Assembly: GCA_030149995.1 (NCBI GenBank)
Contig: JASLGV010000216.1
Span: 1 to 5,142, forward strand
From: Pedobacter sp.
GTDB taxonomy: Bacteria; Bacteroidota; Bacteroidia; Sphingobacteriales; Sphingobacteriaceae
DNA length: 5,142 nt
Direction: 5' to 3'
The translations under genes and the position numbers were made by a program. The notes under the pieces were generated by a model, which saw nothing but the letters and a program-made list of their open reading frames with translations, had not been told where the DNA came from and made no database searches. Below are positions 1-5,142 of this stretch, in pieces. Numbering within the stretch: position 1 is the first letter of the stretch; the number at the start of each line of letters is the position of its first letter.

Positions 1-555
1 GCATCACATGGCTATTATCATTCGAATTTTAAACCTGAACATCTTTTACAATCCAAACTCAGGTTGCAGGAACTTTCTGGTCAGGAAATACAGGGTTATA
101 GCATGGCCCGCATGATGCCCGTTGATGAAAAAGAAGTTGAAAAGGCCGGTTACGTTTATAATACATCCATTAATCCTACGTATTTACCGGGCAGATACAA
201 CAACTTAAAAATCCCGAGAACATTTTTCAGAAAAGAAAACGTATGGCAAATCCCGGCATCTGTAAGTCCGCTGGTTCGTTTTCCCCTATTTTGGCTTTCT
301 TTTCATAACTTACCGCTGGGCTTGTACAAATGGCTTGCAAACCGAACTTATAAAAAAGACCGTTATTTAAACATTTACTTCCACCCCTGGGAATTTACCG
401 ACCTGGACGATGTGGAAAGATTTGGCTTTCCGGCTTATGTAAGAAAAAATACAGGTTTAAAAATGATTGCCCGCATGGAAAAACTAATCAAAAGTTTTCA
501 GGCAAGGCAATATCCGTTTGGTACGTTTACAGGCTTTATCACAACCATTCAATAA
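1..555 (+). CDS. Polysaccharide deacetylase family protein (NodB-like, DUF3473-type C-terminus), 5' partial
   Basis: The reading frame is open from the first base to the TAA at 553-555, giving 184 residues of a protein whose N-terminus lies upstream; the first ATG or TTG inside the window is not the true start. The fragment opens with ASHGYYH, which carries the HxxxH metal-binding pair (residues 3 and 7) of NodB-fold carbohydrate esterases. An ARMMP segment near residues 36-40 sits where the family has its R-x-P motif. The stretch YFHPWEF (about 126-132) is the conserved late block of deacetylases with a DUF3473-type C-terminus, where the His belongs to the active-site region. Family members remove N- or O-acetyl groups from envelope or exported polysaccharides, often within exopolysaccharide loci. 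The substrate is unknown, and the catalytic Asp motif lies outside the window. No signal peptide can be judged. The gene converges on the protease gene with a 13 bp gap. The family call is firm and the substrate is open. Confidence 0.88.
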   Translation, partial: ASHGYYHSNFKPEHLLQSKLRLQELSGQEIQGYSMARMMPVDEKEVEKAGYVYNTSINPTYLPGRYNNLKIPRTFFRKENVWQIPASVSPLVRFPLFWLSFHNLPLGLYKWLANRTYKKDRYLNIYFHPWEFTDLDDVERFGFPAYVRKNTGLKMIARMEKLIKSFQARQYPFGTFTGFITTIQ

Positions 556-568
556 AAAGACTGTAAGT

Positions 569-2335
569 TTACTTATAGGTTTCTGCCAATTTTAATGCAT
601 TGTAAGCATTTACAACCCCACCGCTTACACAGATATCGCTAAAAGGTACGCGGACGGTTTCGTCTTTATCATTTTTATACTTCACCTTGTGGTTTACTTT
701 GGTAACCGATTTAATGATGATATCCCTAACCTGAGCAGGTGTTAAATGTGGGTAGTAGCTCAGGATCAGGGCTGCCAAACCACTTACAACCGGGGCCGCC
801 ATACTGGTACCATCCAACTCCTCATATTTAGAATCCGGAACGGTCGAATTAATCCGGAAACCCGGAGCAAAAACATCTACCGTGTATTTACCATAATTTG
901 AAAAATCGGCTTTCAGCGTTTCATCATCCTTAAATGCACTGGCGCCCACTTCTATCCAGTTGCTTGCATGTGGCAGGTTGTATTTGGCCGTATCAGGCTT
1001 TGCCGATAGCTCTAAAGCTTTCTTATTTACCCCACCTCTGGCATTTGCAGCGTTCGGGTTAACTGCCTTTGACAATACAAATTCAGGATTTGCCTTTTTC
1101 TTGTGTTTGGCATTATACGCTGCAGCTTCTTTGCCATCGTAAAATTTATTCGGATAATTTTCTTCTAAATCATTGTTCTGGTTATCGTTGCCCGCAGCGT
1201 GTACCAGGAGTACATTTTTAGACTCGGCATACTTTACCGCTTCATCTACCACTTTCTTATCCCATTTATATGCCTTTCCAAAGCTCATGTTGATTACCCT
1301 GGCACCATTATCAACCGCATAACGAATGCCATTGGCCACATCTTTATCTCTTTCATCACCGGTTGGCACCACGCGAATGGCCATAATACTTACCTGATCG
1401 GCCACCCCCATAATGCCCTGGTTGTTGGTCCGGTTTGCGCCAATAATACCCGAAACATGGGTACCATGCTGGGCATCTGGTCCTTTCACATCATTATTAC
1501 CATAATTACGCTGGTTTGGATCGTTGTAATCATCGCCCACAAGCGCAGCCCGTTCATCATACTTCGGGTTGAGGTTGTATTTAAGCATGGCATCGTACTG
1601 CTTATAGGCGTCTTTTATATTTTTATAAAATTTCTCATAGCTTCCATCCTCCTTCGCCCCCTTTCTGATAATGGTTTTAACATAGTTCTCATCCTCATTA
1701 TCGGCTTTATATTTTTCAATATCGTCCAGGCTGGGAATGGACTTATTGTTTATTTTGCCAACAGAATCCAATACTTTGTTAATCAGATACAGAACCGAAA
1801 AAGTACGGCTGGCATCCTCATATTTTTTCCCAAAATCGCCCACAATCTTTTTATACAGGGCAAATTCTTCTTTCTGAGTGCTATCAAGTGGGGTTAAATT
1901 GGTTGTAGACTGATATTTAGGATTGTAAATTCGATACAGGCGTATCAGTTCGTAATTATCATATTCAAGATTGCCTTTGGCTGAGCCGATAAAATTCCAG
2001 CCATGCAGATCATTTGCATATCCATTTCCGTCGTTATCTTTTCCGTTATCGGCAATTTCTTTCGGATTGGTCCATATCACGTCTTTCAGATCTTCGTGGT
2101 CTACATCTACCCCACCGTCAATTACGGCCACAATTACTTTTTGCTTTGGCTTTTTATCTTTTAAAATTTCGCGATAAGCTTTTTCGGTGCTGATCCCGAA
2201 ATAACCATTCTCGGTTAAATCGAGGTTAAACCAATTGGGCGGTAAAACCGCTTTTTTATCCTGCGCAAAAACAACGCTTTGTATACTGATAAAAAGGACA
2301 AGGAAAATCCATTTTTTGACGTTCATTGGCTTCAT
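569..2335 (-). CDS. Secreted S8 family (subtilisin-like) serine protease
   Basis: A complete 588-residue protein read from ATG at 2335. An in-frame TTG at 2359 and an ATG at 2326 are alternatives, but 2335 or 2326 best fits the signal peptide: a KK pair, hydrophobic residues 9-23, and likely signal peptidase I cleavage after VFA (A24). There is no lipobox cysteine. The subtilase catalytic set is intact: Asp73 in VIDGGVD, His290 in HGTHVSG, oxyanion Asn383 in AAGND, and Ser511 in GTSMAAP. A DNDGNGYAND loop at about 100-109 resembles the calcium-binding loop seen in many subtilases. Asp and His are about 217 residues apart, against about 32 in subtilisin, because of a Lys/Asp/Tyr-rich, probably helical insert (about 113-286). 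A second Lys/Asn/Ala-rich insert lies at about 389-455. No recognisable I9 propeptide fits between the signal and Asp73. The protein ends soon after the catalytic domain, with no type IX sorting domain, so it is probably periplasmic or outer-membrane associated. Its substrate is unknown. Confidence 0.95.
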   Translation of the reverse strand: MKPMNVKKWIFLVLFISIQSVVFAQDKKAVLPPNWFNLDLTENGYFGISTEKAYREILKDKKPKQKVIVAVIDGGVDVDHEDLKDVIWTNPKEIADNGKDNDGNGYANDLHGWNFIGSAKGNLEYDNYELIRLYRIYNPKYQSTTNLTPLDSTQKEEFALYKKIVGDFGKKYEDASRTFSVLYLINKVLDSVGKINNKSIPSLDDIEKYKADNEDENYVKTIIRKGAKEDGSYEKFYKNIKDAYKQYDAMLKYNLNPKYDERAALVGDDYNDPNQRNYGNNDVKGPDAQHGTHVSGIIGANRTNNQGIMGVADQVSIMAIRVVPTGDERDKDVANGIRYAVDNGARVINMSFGKAYKWDKKVVDEAVKYAESKNVLLVHAAGNDNQNNDLEENYPNKFYDGKEAAAYNAKHKKKANPEFVLSKAVNPNAANARGGVNKKALELSAKPDTAKYNLPHASNWIEVGASAFKDDETLKADFSNYGKYTVDVFAPGFRINSTVPDSKYEELDGTSMAAPVVSGLAALILSYYPHLTPAQVRDIIIKSVTKVNHKVKYKNDKDETVRVPFSDICVSGGVVNAYNALKLAETYK

Positions 2336-2503
2336 AGGGGTATTTATGTACAAATGCAATTATACGGTTTTATTGCTGTAGGCACCCACAAATTAGCATT
2401 TTTTAACAACAGACCTGTTCAATCAGCAAATTTCTGTATTGCTAAAGCCTTAAAATGTAACTTTCAACCGCGTTTAAAAGGTTTTATTTTTATAAATTAG
2501 GGT
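2336..2503. promoter_or_regulatory. Divergent intergenic region between the S8 protease gene and comF
   Basis: The two genes point away from each other, so this 168 bp AT-rich stretch must hold the promoter for each unless one is transcribed from further away. No exact TAnnTTTG box with a properly spaced TTG is visible. Toward comF the best candidate is TAACTTTC at 2458-2465, with TTG at 2439-2441 only 16 bp upstream. Toward the protease the best is TGCATTTG on the minus strand at 2351-2358, with no TTG at the usual distance. The regulatory role is inferred from gene arrangement and the exact sites are unresolved. Confidence 0.45.
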
Positions 2504-3202
2504 ATGCGCCTCCTCAAATTATGGTTTAGTGACCTGGTTGGTCTGCTGTTTCCGGATCGTTGCGGAGCCTGCGAAACCCCATTGTACACAGGCGAATCAG
2601 CCATCTGCACCAGCTGCCTGTATCAACTGCCCTATACGGATTATCATCTGTATACAGAAAACAGGGTAGCCCGGCAATTCTGGGGACGTGTACCTGTAAA
2701 GGCAGCCATGGCCATGCTTTATTTTAAAAAAGAATCCAGTGTTCAGCGACTCATACATCAGCTAAAATACAAACATCAGACCGGAATTGGCATTTACCTT
2801 GGCCAATTATTGGGTGAACGACTGACTCAAAGCATCTTATACAAGAAAGTTGATCTGATTATACCCGTTCCATTACATCCTAAAAAACAACGCGAAAGAG
2901 GTTATAATCAAAGTAGTTGCATTGCGAAAGGTATTGCTACTCAACTGACAGTTCCGGTTTTGGAACACCTGCTGAAAAAAGAAATTGAAACCAGCAGTCA
3001 AACCCATAAAAGCCGGTACGAACGGTACGAAAACATGAAAGCCGTTTTCAGCATAACGGCAAAAACCGATATTTCAGGGAAAAACCTGTTATTGGTTGAT
3101 GATGTTATTACAACCGGTGCTACCTTAGAGGCTTGTGCAAACTTGCTGCTGGAAAACGGTGCAGCTTCTGTTTCCATTGCCTGCTTATGCTTCGCCGATT
3201 AG
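2504..3202 (+). CDS. comF: ComF family protein (phosphoribosyltransferase fold)
   Basis: A complete 232-residue protein, a usual length for ComF/GntX relatives. The start is well fixed: an in-frame TAG at 2498-2500 lies one codon before the ATG at 2504. The N-terminus holds a zinc-ribbon pattern, C20-x2-C23 and C35-x2-C38. Next comes the family block PVPLHPKKQRERGYNQ (121-136), then SRYERYEN (about 170-177). Near the C-terminus is the phosphoribosyltransferase motif LLLVDDVITTGAT (195-207), whose acidic pair D199/D200 and TTG loop bind the ribose-phosphate part of PRPP in this fold. ComF proteins are cytoplasmic and are required for transformation in several bacteria; they are thought to act in handling incoming single-stranded DNA. 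No other competence gene is in the window, so a role in DNA uptake here rests on family knowledge only. There is no clear Shine-Dalgarno sequence, as is usual in this phylum. The beta-helix lipoprotein gene follows after 51 bp. Confidence 0.93.
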   Translation: MRLLKLWFSDLVGLLFPDRCGACETPLYTGESAICTSCLYQLPYTDYHLYTENRVARQFWGRVPVKAAMAMLYFKKESSVQRLIHQLKYKHQTGIGIYLGQLLGERLTQSILYKKVDLIIPVPLHPKKQRERGYNQSSCIAKGIATQLTVPVLEHLLKKEIETSSQTHKSRYERYENMKAVFSITAKTDISGKNLLLVDDVITTGATLEACANLLLENGAASVSIACLCFAD

Positions 3203-3219
3203 TCTCTACCTCAAATGAA

Positions 3220-3250
3220 TTGTATTAGGCAACATTTTTAATTAAGTTTG
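3220..3250 (+). promoter_or_regulatory. Bacteroidota-type promoter candidate before the lipoprotein gene
   Basis: TAAGTTTG at 3243-3250 matches the Bacteroidota -7 consensus TAnnTTTG exactly. TTG at 3220-3222 lies 20 bp upstream, within the spacing usually given for the -33 element. It lies in the 51 bp gap after comF. The expected transcription start, a few bases past 3250, would fall at or just after the ATG at 3254, which would make the transcript leaderless or the motif accidental. Confidence 0.45.
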
Positions 3251-3253
3251 AGC

Positions 3254-4630
3254 ATGCGTTTCACAATCGGATTGCTTCTTTTACTCACCTTTTTATGCGC
3301 TGCCTGCCAGAAGCATGAACGCATTAGTCAAGATCCGAATGCCATGCTGCACTTTTCTACCGAATCGGTGCTCTTTGATACTCTTATTACTTCTGTAGGT
3401 TCTACAACGCAGGTTTTAAAAGTACGGAACGATTATCATGATGCCCTGAAAATTTCAGAAATCAGGCTTACCGGTGGTGAGACATCGCCTTTTAAGATTA
3501 ACATTAATGGCGAAAGTACAACCAACAAACAGGATCTTATTCTAAATGGGAAGGACTCTTTAAATATTTTTATTAAGGTAATGGTTCCGGCCGATAACCG
3601 CACATTACCTTTTCTGATACAAGACTCCATCATACTTATTACCAACAACAACCGGCAGGTTATACAACTTAAAGCTTATGGGCAAAATGCCGTTTTTATC
3701 AACAGCTTAAACCTTACGACCCATACAACCTGGGATGATACACTTCCTTATGTAATCAGCGGAACATTAAATATAGCAGCCGGCACCAACCTTCATATTC
3801 TACCAGGCGCTAAAATCTATTTCCACAAAGATGCAGGTATAAATGTAGAGGGTAACCTCTATTGTACAGGCAGCAATGAGAAACCCATACTAATAAGCAG
3901 CGACCGCATGGAGCTGAACTACAGCGACGAACCCGGACAATGGAAAGGTATTTACTTAAAAGCCGGTGGCTCCGCACTCATTACCTACAGTACCATAAAA
4001 AATGCACTTGTTGGCATAACAGCCGATTCATTAGCAACCGGAACCATGCCTAAACTGATACTCAGCAACAGCATTATAAAAAATATGAGCGTTGCCGCCT
4101 ATATTGGTTACCATTCAGAACTAAATGCCTTCAATAACCTGATGTACAATTGCGGCAGTTATTTAATTTATGCTGCCGGCGGTGGAAATTATAACCTGAA
4201 ACAAAACACATTGGTGGGTTTTAACCCTGCTTTTGCCCGGAAAAATGCAGCGCTCAGCTTCTCAGATTATCTGTCTTCTAACCGGTACAACCGTTTAAAA
4301 ATAGACCTGGTAAACAACATCATCTGGGGAAACCTGGTTAATGAACTCGACATCCAGCAGAAAACCAACCAGGCGCCAACACTTAATATCCTTTCCAATA
4401 TGATTAAATCCGGCAATACGCAATTTAGTGGTAACGGAAATTTACTCAATACGGATCCACTTTTTGTTGCCGCTACTCAGGAAAACTTCAAACCCGGAAA
4501 CTCAAGTATCGCCGTTGGGAAAGGGATTACGCTCACGGCAGATCCTTATTTTAACCTTTACCTAAGCAAGGATTTAAATAATCAGCCCCGTATTTTTCCT
4601 TCTACTTTAGGTTGTTATGAAAAAAAATAA
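3254..4630 (+). CDS. Predicted lipoprotein with Ig-like domain and right-handed parallel beta-helix
   Basis: A complete 458-residue protein from ATG at 3254; a TTG two codons earlier is less likely. Residues 1-18 form a lipoprotein signal: a short basic start, a run of leucines, then LCAAC with C18 as the likely lipidated residue. The -3 residue is Cys rather than Leu, a slightly atypical lipobox. Residues about 31-143 have the beta-rich look of an Ig-like (ASH/HYDIN-style) domain, with a pattern close to 'VLFDTLITSVGSTTQVLKVRN'-type strands. From about 165 to 398, Asn-rich strands with GTL/GNL, IKN, LSNSIIKN, FNNLMYN and VNNIIWGN steps fit a right-handed pectate-lyase-like beta-helix. The tail, DPLFVA (from about 402) through DLNNQPRIF to LGCYE, resembles the end of proteins with a 'choice-of-anchor Q' domain. 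No catalytic residues can be assigned. It may bind or cleave polysaccharide at the outer membrane, but the function is unknown. It may be co-transcribed with comF. Confidence 0.85.
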   Translation: MRFTIGLLLLLTFLCAACQKHERISQDPNAMLHFSTESVLFDTLITSVGSTTQVLKVRNDYHDALKISEIRLTGGETSPFKININGESTTNKQDLILNGKDSLNIFIKVMVPADNRTLPFLIQDSIILITNNNRQVIQLKAYGQNAVFINSLNLTTHTTWDDTLPYVISGTLNIAAGTNLHILPGAKIYFHKDAGINVEGNLYCTGSNEKPILISSDRMELNYSDEPGQWKGIYLKAGGSALITYSTIKNALVGITADSLATGTMPKLILSNSIIKNMSVAAYIGYHSELNAFNNLMYNCGSYLIYAAGGGNYNLKQNTLVGFNPAFARKNAALSFSDYLSSNRYNRLKIDLVNNIIWGNLVNELDIQQKTNQAPTLNILSNMIKSGNTQFSGNGNLLNTDPLFVAATQENFKPGNSSIAVGKGITLTADPYFNLYLSKDLNNQPRIFPSTLGCYEKK

Positions 4631-4691
4631 TTTTTCTTAAAACTTTTTCAACGCGGCTCTGTTGTTATTACCGAGAGCGTTAATTTAGATG

Positions 4692-4738
4692 GTAAAGGTC
4701 GGTATTCTTTCTTAAAGAGCACCGGCCTTTTACTTTTT
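4692..4738 (+). terminator. Rho-independent terminator candidate of the lipoprotein transcript
   Basis: AAAGGTCGGT (4694-4703) pairs with ACCGGCCTTT (4721-4730), ten base pairs with one G-U wobble. The loop can fold further, with TCTTT at 4706-4710 pairing AAAGA at 4714-4718. The stem is followed by T-rich sequence (CTTTTT at 4733-4738). It lies about 60 bp after the lipoprotein stop codon on the coding strand. Confidence 0.65.
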
Positions 4739-4782
4739 ACAACGTCCGGGTATTTCAAAAGCTGACGAATCTTTCGGTCATA

Positions 4783-4814
4783 AAAAAAGCTTTACAAATT
4801 TGTAAAGCTTTTTT
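4783..4814. terminator. Bidirectional terminator palindrome between convergent genes
   Basis: This is a perfect 32 bp inverted repeat. The core GCTTTACAAA (4789-4798) is mirrored at 4799-4808, flanked by six A on the left and six T on the right. Read on either strand it ends in a T run, so it can stop both the rightward lipoprotein transcript and the leftward glyA transcript. It lies 21 bp past the glyA stop codon. The stem has only three G-C pairs in each half, so its strength relies on length. Confidence 0.8.
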
Positions 4815-4835
4815 ATTTAAACCTATAGGTGTATT

Positions 4836-5142
4836 TTATTTATAAAGCGGGAAACGACTGATCAGCTCGTGTACCGCTGTTTTTACCGCTTGTAAGTTGG
4901 CTTCATCTTCCGGATTGGTTAACACCTGGTCAATCAGGTTAACAACCTGCTCCATTTCTGCTTCCTTTAAGCCGCGTGAAGTAATCGCCGCCGTACCCAC
5001 ACGGATACCCGAGGTTACGAATGGTGATTTATCATCAAAAGGAACCATGTTTTTATTGACTGTGATTTCGGCTTTAACCAATGCATTTTCTGCCTGTTTA
5101 CCAGTGATGTTTTTGTTTCTCAGGTCAATCAGCATCAAATGG
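4836..5142 (-). CDS. glyA: Serine hydroxymethyltransferase, C-terminal part (5' partial)
   Basis: The frame is open to the window edge and ends in TAA at 4836-4838, giving about 101 C-terminal residues of a protein that is usually about 420 long; the N-terminus lies outside to the right. The fragment begins [15 protein letters not shown], followed by [29 protein letters not shown], which is near-diagnostic for GlyA. The Arg in SGIRVGT (residue 47 of the fragment) corresponds to the substrate-carboxylate-binding Arg363 of the E. coli enzyme. The usual Pro of GTPA is Ala here. The enzyme is cytoplasmic and PLP-dependent. It interconverts serine plus tetrahydrofolate with glycine plus 5,10-methylenetetrahydrofolate and feeds one-carbon metabolism. 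The PLP-binding lysine is not in the window. The gene converges on the lipoprotein gene, separated by two terminator hairpins. The apparent TTG start at 5138 is internal to the gene, because the frame continues upstream with His. Confidence 0.97.
   Translation of the reverse strand, partial: HLMLIDLRNKNITGKQAENALVKAEITVNKNMVPFDDKSPFVTSGIRVGTAAITSRGLKEAEMEQVVNLIDQVLTNPEDEANLQAVKTAVHELISRFPLYK

Noticed and set aside
1199..1897. Long plus-strand open frame of 232 codons opposite the protease gene, with a membrane-like hydrophobic composition.
   Set aside because: It is fully antisense to the Lys/Asp-rich insert of a well-supported S8 gene, and the complement of Lys, Asn and Asp codons naturally yields Phe, Ile and Val. 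It has no family motifs.
2439..2465. Possible promoter for comF: TTG then TAACTTTC.
   Set aside because: The -7 box has one mismatch at the conserved final G, and the 16 bp spacing is shorter than usual. It is too weak to call as a separate site.
2279..2500. Plus-strand open frame of 73 codons ending one codon before comF and in the same frame.
   Set aside because: It starts with TTG inside the protease signal-peptide region and runs through the divergent promoter region, with no recognisable motif. It is most likely a chance absence of stops.
3436..3651. Minus-strand open frame inside the lipoprotein gene.
   Set aside because: It is a shadow of a clearly coding plus-strand gene and has no motifs of its own.
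4651..4704. Alternative pairing of TACCGA (4669-4674) with TCGGTA (4699-4704), plus a bulged hairpin at 4651-4680, suggesting an attenuator-like switch.
   Set aside because: The competing helix is only six base pairs, and there is no downstream gene on the same strand to control because glyA is convergent. It is probably chance.
1..5142. Search by eye for CRISPR repeats, tRNA cloverleafs, insertion-sequence ends and transposase or phage genes.
   Set aside because: No spaced direct repeats, tRNA-like folds, terminal inverted repeats around a transposase, or mobile-element proteins were seen.

Overview
The window looks like a chromosomal segment from a member of the Bacteroidota, most likely a Sphingobacteriaceae-type organism (Pedobacter or a relative). 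The reasons are the protein styles: a polysaccharide deacetylase with a C-terminal FHPWEF segment, a secreted subtilase with very long insertions, and a lipoprotein ending in a 'choice-of-anchor Q'-like tail. Clear Shine-Dalgarno sites are also missing, and there is an exact copy of the Bacteroidota -7 promoter box (TAnnTTTG). The genus assignment is inference and no 16S or marker tree is available here.

Layout: (1) positions 1-555, plus strand, hold the 3' part of a polysaccharide deacetylase gene whose start lies outside the window. (2) Positions 569-2335, minus strand, hold a complete exported S8 (subtilisin-like) serine protease, convergent with the deacetylase across only 13 bp. (3) Positions 2336-2503 form a short divergent intergenic region that must carry the promoters for the protease and for comF. 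(4) Positions 2504-3202, plus strand, hold a complete ComF-family phosphoribosyltransferase gene. (5) Positions 3254-4630, plus strand, hold a lipoprotein with an Ig-like domain followed by a right-handed beta-helix, 51 bp downstream of comF. (6) Positions 4631-4835 form a convergent intergenic region with two hairpin terminators, one serving the lipoprotein transcript and one near-perfect palindrome that can serve both directions. (7) Positions 4836-5142, minus strand, hold the 3' end of glyA (serine hydroxymethyltransferase).

The genes do not form an obvious single pathway. Three encode envelope or exported functions (deacetylase, protease, lipoprotein) and two are housekeeping (comF, glyA). 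Only comF and the lipoprotein gene could share a transcript, and an exact promoter-like motif just before the lipoprotein gene argues that it may also be transcribed alone. I see no mobile element, CRISPR array, RNA gene or defence-type cluster. The most notable points are the oversized insert in the protease combined with no recognisable propeptide, the beta-helix lipoprotein of unknown function, and the conflict between the promoter-like motif and the lipoprotein start codon. I regard this as an ordinary chromosomal region rather than a new system.
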